Below are positions 26,782 through 58,800 of a DNA stretch of 64,000 bases, piece by piece (the stretch's first letter is position 1; each line of letters opens with the position of its first letter). This DNA is from Arbacia lixula (Eukaryota; Echinodermata; Echinoidea; Arbacioida; Arbaciidae), in contig OZ022589.1 of assembly GCA_963669155.1 (NCBI GenBank), forward strand, positions 13,074,848-13,138,847, in the 5' to 3' direction. A program made the position numbers and the translations under genes. The notes below the pieces were generated by a model, which made no database searches, had not been told where the DNA came from, and worked only from the letters and a program-made list of their open reading frames with translations.

Positions 26782-29700
26782 CTATTGAATACATTATTCA
26801 CTTGATTAAAATAATACATTTCTTAGCGACGTTTAGGCAATTCCAATTACACAAAATATATCTTACCCCCATGGTGTCAACTTGAAGAATTTATTAGCAA
26901 ACCCTTAATTTTCCAATCACAGTGCATTCCAAGTCACGCTCACTTATTTCTTCAATGATTAAGTTATAGCATATCAAAACTTTGCGTCGTTTCCTGTCGA
27001 CGTGAACTTTTCACAACTGTTATATTTTTATATATCACGTTATATCTTATTTCCATTTCAGTGTGAAGACAGGTCGTGCGTCCCTGCTCACCGGATGTGC
27101 GACAGCAACAACGATTGTCCTTCCGGGTCAGACGAAGTACCTCTCAACTGTCACGACTACCAAAACCTCGGTAAAAAGCCGGCATTGCACTACAGCCATG
27201 ATGCTAGCAATTGTTTACTTTTATTTGTATATGAGCAAGCGGACGCTGATTATCTCTTTAATTTCAATTCGATTTTTTTATTCATCATTTAAAAAGAAAA
27301 ACAAATTTCATGAACAATGAATTTCAGGTATCGCTCGAATACCGATGGCTTGTAAAGTTGTGTAAATGTAAATGTAAATGTTGTGTTTTTTAAATGATAG
27401 AATTCATCAATGACAATGACAAACGTATATGTATATCACAAAATATAATTCTTTAGCAAAGTGACATGGATGTATTCATACATAAATTAGATCATTCATT
27501 CATTTACCCATTGTTCCATCAATAGATCAATTCCTATGCTATGCTAATATCCTACCCGTCCAGATTTCCAGTCTGTTTGCCATGTCGAGTTCAAAGTGGT
27601 TGCTAGGTTTAGAAGATAGAAGATTAAAGAATCCACGCAGACATCCATTTATCCCTTTGGGCCTCACCTATGCAAGTCAAGTCTTCAAGTTATCTTGTCT
27701 TTTGTAATTTGTTTTTCATTCGATGTCGATTTCGAATTACGAGAAAAATAAAACCGTTCTCGCGTCCACACTGCACTACGTCAAAACTGTTGGTCGTCAT
27801 TAGTAACGGCGAATGGCTCCATTAACTGACAAGCACGTTTGGTGCCCACCTCATCTTGCTCTCCCTGTCCACAGACGAGTGTGACCCGCACTACCAGTTC
27901 CGTTGCTATGGCGGGGAGTGCATCCCGGTGAAGGCGGTGTGTGATGACAGGACAGACTGTCTTGGAGGCGAGGATGAGGCATTCTGCCCCGGGCTGCGAG
28001 GTACGGTAACCAACGTCCTGGAGGAACCCAGCAGAAAGTCAAATTGAAAAACTAACATTGACTCACACATAAAGTTATATGATTTGATGTTCTGAGTATC
28101 CAATGCTTGATAGAGCCTCTAAAGACAATATTATTTTGTGTTGTATTAGCAGAACATTTATTATTCATGAGATTATAGCAAACAGGCACAGTCCCATGTC
28201 AATTACTACACCGTTTATTGCCCATGGGAGACATGAGAAACATGCCTCTCAGAATATTTGACATCCTTTGACTTTACATGTGAATTTCTGCTTGATTGAA
28301 GTTGTAACATTTTACACATTATTTTTTAAAATTGTCAATAGTTTTTGTTTACACCTAGAAGTTTTAGTCAACCACGTGTTTTTTTTATATATGCCGTAGC
28401 GCACACCCACACAATCATAACCATCACTATGTGCCGCCTTCGGAATCAAAGTTGGCTGCCATATTCTCCTACTCTGACAAAATAAAGCAACTAACAAAAG
28501 AGACTTCTTGTAAATGAGCAAAATGTGTCTGTCACTTGCATTGGCATCAGTGAACACCACATAATGTTAGATTGAATATCTCGCAGCAAGATGAATATTT
28601 CTTGTCCAGATTTTGGCCGTAGGTAGGGAATGCTGGGGACTATCTAAGAATACCAATAACCCAGATTTAAGGTGATTTGTCACTTGCTTCCTTTGGTCAG
28701 AGTAGTAGGAGAGCATAGTCATCCAGGCTTCTCGGTCTTGAGCTTTCCTAGTGAGTACTCCATACTACTTGATCTGTTGATGTTCATACACTGTTCTATG
28801 TTCGCCATATCCAGTAATTATAATACAATTTTATGTTTTATTTACAAAGAAATTTTAGGCATACACCCAGGAGTAAGTACAGCGTGTTCCATCCTGTAAA
28901 TGAATGAAAAACAAGTCAGATAAAAATCTTGGAAGCAGACGGGATTTGAACCTGAAATGTACTGCTTACCAGGTAGCGACTTAACCACGCATGATATTTC
29001 TAGTTCACGGGTCAAGACACATGGAAACAAACACAGAACGAGTCTCATTTAATCTGACTCATTAATATTTATGTTATGTTATGTTTGTTTGTAGGATCGA
29101 ATGATGGTGTGTCACATTTATTATCTAAACTGAACAGCGACTTGGATTCCTTGATTGGCAAGATACAAAATGGTACGTTGAACTCTTTCACGAAAGTCTC
29201 ACCAATATGTTTCTATCTATCTATCTATCTATCGATCGATCTAATCGATCTAATCTATCTAATCTATTTATCTAAGTGCCATATCCGGAGACGAAGGCGA
29301 TCATGGAGTGCCACAAATCTCTGTTTCGAGCTGTTTGAATCACCTCCACCTCCGGCTGACCCGCACCTCTCTCTGTAATCCATGCATTCAGACTGGTCAT
29401 CCAATTCATCCGTTTCCTTCCTCTACCCCTCTTTCCCCTCTATCTTTCCTGTCTACTGGTCTATGACAAATTTGTCACTTGTCACTAAATTGTCACTATA
29501 TTGATTGATATTACGCTAAAAACAAATATTGCAATTGCAACGAGTATGTTTTAATTTTTCTCATCACACATATCATTTAGATAACATTATGGTGGTACAT
29601 GTAGAAGAAAAATATGATATTTAGCCTAACCAAATAAATTACTAACATTGATATTGTCGACAGAAAAGAAACTTAATGCTTTGAAATGCGAAATATTATT

Positions 29701-31657
29701 GTAGATGTGTCGTTCTTTCGTCTTTCAAATTGTCTTTCATTGCTGTTGTGTTTTCTCCTTTGCCATACTTTCCTATTCCATCCACTTTTTAAAGGGAAAA
29801 AATACATTTTAAAGATTTTTTTTATTTACTTAATAATATTTCCCCCTTTTTTCCAGGGTAGCCCCGTCAGTGAGCAAAGCACAATTCTCCCAGAGGGCCC
29901 TGGTTACATTAATAAAAAAAAATGTTTACCAACAATAATTAATATATCTCAACTTCATTATAGCTACCTCATTATTGGAAATTCACGTCAACATTCAAAT
30001 AATCATATAAAATACAGAAAATATGACAAGAGGTTTAACAGTAACAGTTACGTAATTCGTCTCAATAGCCGTGTACTCTTTGTGATTAATTTGTAAGAAG
30101 ATTAATCGTAATTTTCCTTGACATTTGACTTATCTCATCTGGGCCCCATTGCATAAAACTTACAATTTTTTAATGGTAACTCTGCCATCAATAGCAGGAA
30201 CTACTATGGTAACAATGCTCGACAGCCAATCAAATTCATGGTTTCCATAGAAGTTGCTATTGGAAGCAAAGCTACCATCAATGGTAAGTTTTATGCAACA
30301 GGGCCCTGGTCGCCATTTACCCGCACGTGTTTGCCCCTTTCCACTTCTTGTTTCCCTTTTGCACAGCTGATGATGGCGCTGGCGTGACTGACATAGGGTA
30401 CGATGCCAGTGACATGGCAGGCACATTGCATGGCATTGGCAAAGCTCTCAAACATGAAGGTATTAAATAAATGCAATTTCAATGCCATTAACTCTGTGGG
30501 CGCCTTTACTGCCTCTTTTTTACATGCAATATGCATCTTGTAAAACCCATAGGACGACAGCTTATTTGGTACACAATGGGTTAACTTCATTAGGCATTGT
30601 TCAACCATTGTTGGATGAAGCCTTCCTCAATGAGTTTCCAGTCACTTCTATTTGCTGTCATTCTGTACCACGTTGCTGTGTTTGTGTATGATGATATTTC
30701 GTCTCTCCACCTTCTCTTTTGTCTGCCCCTTATTCGCTTTCCTGTTCTTGGTTGCCAGTCTGAGTTTCTTGTTACATCTGTTGTCTTGTGTTCTATATAG
30801 CTGTCCTGCCCATCTCCATTTCATCTCTTTAATTTTTATTATAATATCTTTGGGTTAACTAGCTTCGGGTGAAAACAAGGAAAAGATAAGAGGTAGTGAG
30901 ATGAGATAGAGAGAGAGAGGGCGGAGGAGAAATAGAAAGGAAATATAATTCCGCCATTGATCATTTCAGTGACCATCATGAAAGCCGTATCATGTCTTCC
31001 TCCGATTATTCTTGTTTTCCATTTTTCTTCCGTCTACCCCCCTTTCCTCTACCATCCAACAAAGATATCGGGAACCTACTGCAAGAGGAAGGAGAAACGG
31101 TAGGACGGACGATAGACGAACCCAACGTCGACCCGCTGGATGAAACCGACCTCCATCTAGATCAAGACACCATCAAGGAATCCCAGTCCGTGAATAGAAA
31201 GGCCCAGGTAGAATCAGTCGTTCGGGAGCTGCTTGTCTTGGGCAAGGAAAACGACGTCCTCAAATCAAAGTCAGAGTCCCACATCATGAACGACGATGTC
31301 GATGTTAATGTCGATTTCGACGAGAAAGTTCAAGCGGACGATGAAGCCGACGATGACAAGCTACAGGGCGAGGACAAGAAGAACTTGGCGACAAAAATAA
31401 AAGGAATGAAGTTCGCGTTATCTAAAGACGCTCGGCACAAATTAAATATCCTAAAAAGTCTGAAAGGAGATCTCTCATCACTGATGCTGAAACAAAAGCG
31501 CTCGGACGTCACGGGTGGACAAGCTGGTGACATCGGGAATGACAAAAAGGCGATAGACACTAGTATTGCGTTGCCTGGCGACGGGATGCTCAAACGCATT
31601 GGGCAGCTGGAAAACGCGCTACTGACAAGACGGGAGAGGGCGTTTCGCAAACGCTGA
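12851..31657 (+). CDS. Gene B: giant secreted protein of about 43 LDLa modules with a novel C terminus
   Basis: Exons: 12851-12961, 16422-16538, 17152-17326, 17741-17874, 18322-18514, 19368-19448, 19829-24048, 24675-24830, 26073-26162, 27062-27170, 27875-28000, 29095-29172, 30367-30459, 31065-31657. All borders are AG/GT, all phases agree, and the sum is 6276 nt, giving 2091 residues plus TGA. Residues 1 to about 22 are a signal peptide; about 45-1833 are some 43 LDLa modules by manual count; 1838-2091 are unlike any family I know. No EGF, CUB, YWTD propeller or membrane span was found, so it is not a classical LDL-receptor relative: a secreted or matrix protein is the best inference. Most modules keep the calcium-binding acidic residues (DC..GEDE..C). 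Intron 2 splits a module as GGE|DE in phase 0, exactly as in gene A. A candidate ATTAAA polyadenylation signal lies near 32518, weakly supported. Confidence 0.88.
13771..14213. mobile_element. GC-rich element packed with TACGGCGGCCGTA-type palindromes
   Basis: Outer inverted ends CTCAGTCACATTTGCT and AGCAATGTGACTGAG. Inside are about 20 variants of (C)TACGGCGGCCGTA, CTGCGGCGGCCGCAG and CTACGGTCGCCGTAG, many self-complementary, in an otherwise AT-rich intron (gene B intron 1). No coding content. Confidence 0.65.
15675..15900. mobile_element. Palindromic MITE, family 1, copy 2
   Basis: Same arms: CTACAGCTCGAAGGAATTGG on the left, TTTCTTTGAGCTGTAATTTA on the right, both with CCGCGGT(A/T) and the TCCAGTTCAGCATGAAACA arm. 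Intron 1 of gene B. Confidence 0.85.
15990..16345. repeat. Purine-rich (GAA/GGA) low-complexity tract
   Basis: About 350 bp almost free of C and T on the plus strand. The 185-aa minus-strand frame of Phe, Leu and Ser over it is an artefact. Gene B intron 1. A shorter purine tract lies at 15190-15290. Confidence 0.88.
16997..17066. repeat. (GT)n(GA)n microsatellite
   Basis: TGTG run followed by GAGAGAG, gene B intron 2. Confidence 0.95.
18567..18790. mobile_element. Palindromic MITE, family 1, copy 3
   Basis: Left end CACTACAGCTCAAAGGAATT is intact; the right end is worn after CTTTACCCGTTC. The element starts 53 bp after the donor of gene B exon 5. Confidence 0.82.
18999..19208. mobile_element. 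MITE, family 3 (GAGTACC ends), copy 1
   Basis: Runs from CATATGAGCATGTTGTCAAG to TTTTAGGTACTCTATA and shares GAGAGGTTTAGCGGTCC and GTGATCACCGCTGCTAGCTC with the other copies. Intron 5 of gene B. Confidence 0.75.
19829..24048 (+). CDS. Gene B exon 7: 4.2 kb exon with 33 whole LDLa modules
   Basis: One uninterrupted frame of 4220 nt. The acceptor TTCTGTAG at 19828 completes a module begun in exon 6 (DCAN|GEDEENC); the donor CAG|GTAAGC at 24049 breaks a module completed in exon 8 (RDEFQ|CNNGLC). Between them I count 33 complete modules of about 36-40 residues. After module 13 comes a non-LDLa linker with a 17-residue repeat (21274-21477), and a Tyr/Pro-rich linker lies near 22810-22863. Seven modules (about 22010-22810) match the next seven (about 22864-23661) one for one. 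Several other open frames inside this span are shadows of the same compositionally biased exon. Confidence 0.92.
21274..21477 (+). repeat. 51-bp coding minisatellite, 4 copies, in gene B
   Basis: Copies begin with GGGTATG at 21274, 21325, 21376 and 21427. Each encodes the 17-residue unit GYDPYETRTQGYQNNQK, with single changes such as D to G or P to T. The copies are nearly identical at DNA level, so the expansion is recent and the copy number may vary between individuals. The unit has no cysteine, is rich in Tyr, Gln and Asn, and separates two LDLa blocks. Confidence 0.93.
24170..24440. repeat. Dispersed repeat shared with 40-300
   Basis: Second copy, in gene B intron 7 (AGTAGAAGAAACGATAAACA, CTCTATACTATTTTC, AGTGAGAGAACACGAATAAG). 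Confidence 0.55.
24841..25318. mobile_element. Fold-back element, family 4 (AAAGGG...CCCTTT ends), copy 1
   Basis: About 480 bp. The left end AAAAGGATAGTTAACCCTGC mirrors the right end GGGCGAACTATCCCTTTAAC; inside, TTTGATGAAAATCCGTCC mirrors GACGGGTTTTCGTTCC. It begins 10 bp after the donor of gene B exon 8. Confidence 0.75.
25430..25670. mobile_element. MITE, family 3, copy 2
   Basis: TATAGAGTAGCGAATTGTGA on the left, TTCGGTACTCTATTGA on the right; the arms hold TTGTCAAGACAACTGG and CCAATTGTCTTGACAACATG in inverted order. Intron 8 of gene B. Confidence 0.82.
26711..26780. repeat. (GT)n microsatellite
   Basis: About 35 GT units, gene B intron 9. Confidence 0.95.
28466..28711. mobile_element. 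MITE, family 2, copy 2
   Basis: Ends CTCCTACTCTGACAAAATAA and CCTTTGGTCAGAGTAGTAGG. The inside shares AGCAAAATGTGTCTGTCACT. Intron 11 of gene B. Confidence 0.78.
28843..29025 (-). mobile_element. SINE-like element with tRNA-related head
   Basis: On the minus strand an A-box-like GCGTGGTTAAGTCGC near 28990 and a B-box GGTTCAAATCC near 28945 are spaced as in a tRNA and end in CTGCTTCC. They are followed by a body with GGATGGAACACGCTGT and TGGGTGTATGCC. The body recurs as an inverted pair at 3045-3215. The tRNA-like part does not fold cleanly by eye, so it is read as tRNA-derived, not a working tRNA. Confidence 0.5.
29211..29275. repeat. (ATCT)n microsatellite
   Basis: CTATCTATCTATCTATCGAT and on, gene B intron 12, about 40 bp after the exon 12 donor. 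Confidence 0.9.
30142..30306. repeat. Fold-back MITE with GTTGCATAAAA ends, copy 1
   Basis: GGGCCCCATTGCATAAAACT on the left and AGTTTTATGCAACAGGGCCC on the right; the inside carries GGTTTCCATAGAAGTTGC. Intron 12 of gene B, ending about 60 bp before exon 13. Confidence 0.78.
31065..31657 (+). CDS. Gene B last exon: charged helical C-terminal domain
   Basis: Acceptor AACAAAG at 31064, phase-1 join (E|D). 196 residues follow, ending in RRERAFRKR and TGA. The text is very acidic at first (DDDVDVNVDFDEKVQADDEADDD-like, about residues 70-110 of the exon) and then Lys-rich and probably helical (KIKGMKFALSKDARHKL, LKSLKGDLSSLMLKQKR). It has no cysteine, membrane span or recognised domain. Dibasic KR or RR sites could be cut by furin-like enzymes; that is inference. 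Together with exons 12 and 13 (29095-29172, 30367-30459) it forms the unrecognised region of about 254 residues. Confidence 0.8.
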
Positions 31658-33474
31658 CAGATTTTGACGCTTGACATAGTAATATGATTTAGATCAACAT
31701 TTCTGAATTACTGCATTTTTAGATTTATTTATTTTTTTCATTCCGTTTGCATTTATCAAATATTTGCTACCGAATGTCACTTGTCATATCTGTATAAAGA
31801 AGATCGCATTTGGTTCGCACCCTGGTAAATCTCATCAACTCGTCACGTGCCGTGTGTAGATTACGTCACCATTAATCAACACATTTCCCATACAACAGCA
31901 TTTCTATGGCATATAAACAATTAAGAGAATATATCTTCTAAACTGTCATGAGCTCCAAAGTTGGAACTAGTGATGATAATGGTTATCTGATAATCATATT
32001 CAATGCAAGCATGATGACTAGTAAACTGGTAGGCCTATGTAAATTGACATGATAGCTTGGTAGATGGATTATTAGATGTTTTATCAAAATGAATTTTCAC
32101 TCCAAAGACAGACATTTTATCCCAATCACATTATGAGAGGGAACTTCTTTTTCTTCATATCTCATGAACAAACACACTATGCATCTTAATATCAATCTTA
32201 GTGTAGATGTCACATGGTGTTGATTGTAGGTACGTGTTCGTCCTAGTATTTGGACTCAAGTCTTGTTAAGGTTTCAAAGTCAAAGTTGCAATGTTCAAAA
32301 GAGCAAGCATAACAATGGCACTTATAATCAAGAAATCATAAGCATTAATGATATTTACTTTCTGTATCTCACAGATAAATGTTCATTTGTGTAGTTTCTC
32401 TACGTTTCGGTTTGGAATATAAAGTTAATTGCCGTGTGCCTAAAGACACATTGTAAGTTTGAATTGGTCGTTGAATAACCAAGTTGCTTCAGCTGCACAT
32501 GATTGCAGTGCATGGATATTAAACTGATTTCCCTTTACCGATTTGAATTATGTTTTACTTCACTATGTGTGTTTCCCGTAGCACCTATCGGTTGTTGCAG
32601 AGCAAGTGCATACATATGCAAACTGGTACATTAAAAGGATAACACTCGAGTCATACGATTTACATGAATATAATACACCTTTATTCATAATGGGATCATT
32701 TCCATCTACCTGGTAATTTAATGTATGATCGTCATAAAAGAATTATAGAGATATATATATAAACAACTTTAACAAGATCGTGTTTCTTTATTATCTTACT
32801 CACAAATCACAAAAATATAATCATATTGCACACGAATGCTGATGGGAGGTATCACCTGCACGAAGAGAGGAAGTGGGTGAGCGACAAACCATTTTCGTAT
32901 AAATGTAATCGCAACTTTCCCCCGAACTGCGTAGTAACACATTATTTCATTCACCTGCATGAATTTACCTGTATTCACCTCCATTTCAATTGTTGGGACG
33001 TATGGTAAATCTATTAGTTGTTGCTACTCTGACAAGGTCAAAGAAGTTTGATGAAGTAATAAACAAGTAAACATTTGTGCAGCCATTACAGAAAATCGAA
33101 GTAAGAAAAATACAAGTGCACTTGCCCAATCCATTATTCAGTTCAGCTGGTAAGCATATTCTAATATATATTTTCGTTAATTCCTCGATTTTTCCTCTGA
33201 TTTTTTTTCGAATCTGCAGGTCAAATTTGTCTCTTATTTTAAAACTAACCATCACTTATATATGTATACAGCATGGAGGAAGCAAGCTACTGTATTCGAT
33301 ATAAAAAGCTGCTTTACCGGAACTCTGTAAGAGGCACTTTGAAATGCTAAAGCTACAATAATACTTTTGTGTGGCAGACAAATGGAATGGCTGCTCTCTT
33401 GGTTATGTGTGTTTATGTGGTGCAAAATGCAACAAAAGCGCATAGGAGTTCATAGATATGACAATCTATATGTA

Positions 33475-33927
33475 ATAGAGTACCGAAGTGTGACGTCATT
33501 TGAGCATTATCGTCAAGACAACTGGTTCTAAAAAATGCGGGTAGAGCAAGCAGCGGTGATCACAGCCATGACAGCAGGGACTGTAATTTGGATTGCCGGA
33601 CACTAGCCCGATACACGATATATCGCACCGCTAAACCTCTCACCTAGACACATGCTAGAGTGTATGAGTTTGCTTAGAGCCAATTGTCTTGACAACATGC
33701 TCATATGTATTTCAAAAAATATTCATGGAGCATCACAAAGCGGATCAGAATAGTTTATACATGTATTCAGCGGTGATCACAACGCGGACGGACTGTAATT
33801 GGGAATGCCGGACACTAGCCCGATAGATAATATCGGACCGCTAAAACCTCTCGCTGGAATGAGTTTGTTTAGAGCCAATTGTCTTGACAACATGCTCGTA
33901 TGACGGCACCCCTTTGGTACTCTATTA
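33475..33927. mobile_element. MITE, family 3, composite copy 3
   Basis: One full-length unit (AGAGTACCGAAGTGTGACGT to ACAACATGCTCATATG) is followed by about 60 bp of other sequence (GCATCACAAAGCGGATCAGA) and then by a second partial unit ending TTTGGTACTCTATTA. The inserted 60 bp also occurs at 25956-26020 without the element. Confidence 0.75.
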
Positions 33928-34273
33928 GCACCATTGGTTAAAGGAAAGAGGTCCTACCATAGAAGTGGCAATGATCATGGGATGTTAATACGGCGGAACC
34001 GTTCTGCCACCATCAAATTTCATTAATTTTGAAAATTTTATATTTTTGGTCAAGGATTCCTTAAAAATGAACCATGATCATGGCAGAGTGGCACTCTATA
34101 TATCCTGGGTCCTGTGGTCTTGACACCAGCCCATTCCCTTTATCCAGTTTTGCACAACTGTCACAGAAAGGAATGTCAACTTGAATGCATTTCAGCCAAA
34201 TCACTTTTTTTGGTTTATCTTATGTACAGTGCCAATATTAATGTGTTGAACGGATGGAGAAAGAGTAGTTTCT

Positions 34274-34812
34274 TAAAGGGTTATTAAATTAGAAATATAA
34301 GTTCCCACTAATATATGTAAAACTATCCACTAAAAACGAATTTCACATTCGTTTGCAGCAATAAAGTCTCATTTTGACGAAAATTTGAAAAATGCACGCC
34401 TCCAGTGACGTATGAGCAGTCAAAATTCCATAGATTGTACAGAAGTCAACAATAGACCATTTTCGTAATGTATTCACAACTTTCCCCCTAACTGCGTAGT
34501 AACGCATTATTGCATTCACCTGTATCTTGTCATTCAGATTCAATGGATGGAATGCACTTTGAATCTATTAGTTGTTGCTACTTAGACAAACCTCGGACAA
34601 GCTTTTGGGTTCCCATTGGTAACGTATTGTTTGAATGGCGTGGATAAAATATTTTATTTACGCCGTTGGAATTTATGGCATTTTGACTTCTTATACGTCA
34701 CTGGAGGCGTGCGTTTTTTCAAATTTTCGTTAAAATGCGACTTTATTGTGGCAAACGAATGTGAAATTCGTTTTTAGTGGAAACTTATTTTTCTAATTTA
34801 GTAACCCTTTAA
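34274..34812. repeat. Long fold-back repeat, about 540 bp
   Basis: The arms begin AAAGGGTTATTAAATTAGAA and end TAATTTAGTAACCCTTT. Both hold GAATTTCACATTCGTTTGC / GCAAACGAATGTGAAATTC and the pair ACGCCTCCAGTGACGTAT / TACGTCACTGGAGGCGTG. Part of one arm recurs at 6938-7045, and the central AACTTTCCCCCTAACTGCGT block near 11760-11790 (reverse) and 32917-32940. Confidence 0.75.
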
Positions 34813-35692
34813 GAAACAGTTTGATCAATCAGGAAAACAGATTAATCTTAGAATTATAATAATACAACAAACATGCAATGAGTTTCAAAATTAAACTTCA
34901 AATCCTGGTTTATCACATTAGGTTCTTGAAGCTACTTGGAAATATGATAACAAAAAGTCACATGTAATTTTGGTCCTGAAACAAACATTCAAAATATCAA
35001 AAAGCACTCATAACACAAAACAGAGGTGTATCCTGTGTAAAAAGGTTTTTAAACATATTTTAGCTTTGTTAGTTGAAGTGTAAATTCTGTATTGAGGTAT
35101 TGCTGGGAATCATACAGTTGACTTCTCTTATATGCAGATGAACAGATACTTTTCAAAATTCGTCCAAAAGATACAAACATGTCACTATATCATATATATC
35201 AAAATACACCACTTCTTTTGAACCTAATTAAAACATATTTATACAACTTTATCATGGTTTAGTAGCAAGACATGAAATATAAAATAACAGTACAGATCGA
35301 TCATAATACAAGAATTTACTATTGAACTAAATAAGTAAATTTCAGTTTCTTTGCATGTAGCGTTAGCAAAATGGAAAATTCATATACAGTTATCACTTAA
35401 TAACTCAACTGATGACAATCATGTGGCTATTTTCTTCAACAGTTTATTTTGTTTTTATTTTTTGAATACGTATTCAAAGATATGGTACACATAACTTTTT
35501 CAAATCACAATAAATCTGCATACCCTATTGCAAATATTGGACATAACAGAGTTGTCCATTTATCAATAAACCAAATAATCCACCCATTAAACAATATAAA
35601 ATAATTCCTTCAATTCCATATCTTTAGGATAAAAACCTTGAATGCACATATATTGAAGATGATGATCAACACATTTGGAAGATCCCGAGTAT

Positions 35693-35935
35693 ACTGGACT
35701 GGGAAGACAAAGCAACCTTCCAAAGGTGATCGCGAGCAATCTTCTAGCCAATGGTGTTAAATTCATGTATTGTCCATTTTAGACACTTGCTGAAAGTTAT
35801 TTGCCCTCGAATGGTCCACATCAGGAGTAATCTGTGATTAAATCACAAATCCTCAAAATGTTTACCCCGAACATGTGAATGACTGCCCACGATCACCTTT
35901 TGAAGGCTGTTTTGTCTTCCCAGTACAGTATATTC
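35693..35935. repeat. Second copy of the GTACTGGGAAG inverted repeat
   Basis: TACTGGACTGGGAAGACAAA to GTCTTCCCAGTACAGTA, with the shared CTTGCTGAAAGTTATTTGCC arm; shorter than the 609-957 copy. Confidence 0.7.
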
Positions 35936-36029
35936 CCAGTGCACTGAATCACTGAATACCTGCTGCATGCAAAATACCAGTGCACAGCCTTCGTATTTAA
36001 CATTACCAAAGTCTGCTAGGCATATCAAC

Positions 36030-36186
36030 AGGGCCCTGTTGCATAAAACCAACCATTGATGGTAACTTTGCTCATCAATGGCAACTTCTATGGAAACCTT
36101 GAATTTGCTTTGCTGTTGAGTGATGTTACCATGTTAACATCAGTGAAAGAGTCACCATTAATTGTAAGTTTTATGCAACGGGCCCT
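36030..36186. repeat. Fold-back MITE with GTTGCATAAAA ends, copy 2
   Basis: AGGGCCCTGTTGCATAAAAC on the left and GTTTTATGCAACGGGCCC on the right. Probably in or near the EHHADH 3' untranslated region. A related inverted pair lies at 14333-14481. Confidence 0.78.
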
Positions 36187-36318
36187 TTTTACTGTACACA
36201 TAAACATGTCTGTGATACCAAGAACTCTTTGCCTACAGTATGGTGCCACTGAATGTAATTATCATTATTAGTACATGATTACTGCATCTTTAGGCTCTTG
36301 TTTCAAGAGCCAACATGT

Positions 36319-57378
<21,060 letters not shown>

Positions 57379-57747
57379 AATCGTGGAGGTGGCTTCTCAC
57401 ACAATGTAATGGCAGCCGACTAATTGAACTGTGCGGGTATATTAGACCCAGTAGATCAACAGATTAACGACTATCGTATGCGTACCTCTCTCTAGCAAAG
57501 AGCGACGTCGTAAGTGAGTTTAAATGCAATAGCCCTTAACGCAGTGTATTGGCATGTTCATAATATTTATCTCCAGGGTTCGGACCAAGTCATGCACCAG
57601 GGGACAAAGTACAAGCCCAGCATTAGTAAATCCTTTGTACAGTGTGCCATCCCCTTGACAACACTAGCTCCGCCCTCGAATCCCGCGCATGCACCCCCAC
57701 CACGCCCCCCCCCCCCCCCCAACAAACACACACACACCCCCATCCCC

Positions 57748-57749
<2 letters not shown>

Positions 57750-57842
<93 letters not shown>
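57750..57842. repeat. (CT)n microsatellite
   Basis: About 45 CT units upstream of EHHADH; the Leu-Ser frames over it are artefacts. Confidence 0.95.
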
Positions 57843-57845
<3 letters not shown>

Positions 57846-58394
57846 CCTTTGTTATTTCTCTATGTCTCTACCATATCCCACCAGGGAAGTGTTAGGATGG
57901 AGAAGAAACTCGAGCATAATAATTCAAACATCTGTATTGGTTCTAAAGCGTGCTCATGAATGTCAAAAGCATTCCATAATCATGAGAATGCTCTCATGTC
58001 ACATGTGCCGGGCCGACATTAAGTTGTTGTCAACTTGAAAAGAAATTTCTTTAATTGCCCATTTGTCTCTAGAAGCTTTATGTTTGACAATTTTTTTTTG
58101 TTTGTTTTTTGCAAACTATGAGGAAGTTAAGGGCAAATTATGACAGATCTTTTACTCTGCTTTTGTTTTGAAAAGTAATGAGGAATCGTTTTAAAAAAAT
58201 CGTACATACAGTAAAAGATATTTGTATCATTTACAAAATTGACCAATTTCTTCACTTTCCGACGTCTTGTGCATTTGTGGGATTCAACCATTCTCAAAAT
58301 GATATATTAAGCTGTGTATTATCTTTAACGGTGTTTTTTTTTTTTTACATATTTTTGCCCCAATGGGCAAGTTTATTTTTAAAAAAAATGAACA

Positions 58395-58800
58395 CGTTTA
58401 CAGAAGTCAAATCATATACATTATTCAAACAAATGTTTCAACATACTCCATTTCAAAGTAAAATCTGTCCTTTTCCCATTCATATCATAAATGTAACATT
58501 CATCTAGATAATAAGTTTGTATTACCTTCTGAATCTTCTTAAAATCGGGTACAGTCTTGTTCAACCTCGAGAAGTATAATTGTTGCTTTACTAAAATGAT
58601 AATACAATTCAAGGCATCATTTCGCTTTTCATCCAAACAAAATATTCTGTGGAGTAAATTTAAGAATAAACATAGGAGATGATATCCACGTTTCTATTTT
58701 ACTCCAAATATTTCTACTAAAATTACAGAAGTAAAAGGGGTGTTCAATTGTTTCCTTTACAGTATAACAAAATGTACAGTACTCAGTATCTTTAACGGTG
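58395..58800 (-). mobile_element. 5'-truncated LINE fragment, 3' end of the reverse transcriptase ORF
   Basis: The minus strand reads DTEYCTFCYTVKETIEHPFY, then CNFSRNIWSKIETW: the zinc-knuckle-like C..C....E..H....C and W pattern that follows the reverse transcriptase in many animal LINEs. One frame change after ILFG moves it to DEKRNDALNCIIILVKQQLY and on to LKHLFE and stop. The reverse transcriptase core is missing, so this is a dead, truncated copy. The clade was not determined. Confidence 0.6.

Larger units (their letters stand above)
31658..36318. other. Intergenic region between the 3' ends of gene B and EHHADH
   Basis: The two genes converge here. No further coding exon was recognised. 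The stretch holds AT-rich unique sequence, the composite GAGTACC element (33475-33927), a long fold-back element (34274-34812), a copy of the GTACTGGGAAG inverted repeat (35693-35935) and a GTTGCATAAAA element (36030-36186). The short open frames are random. Confidence 0.6.

Noticed and set aside
28925-29000. Functional tRNA gene on the minus strand
   Set aside because: A- and B-box-like motifs are present, but the acceptor stem and anticodon arm do not pair well by eye, and a SINE-type body follows directly.
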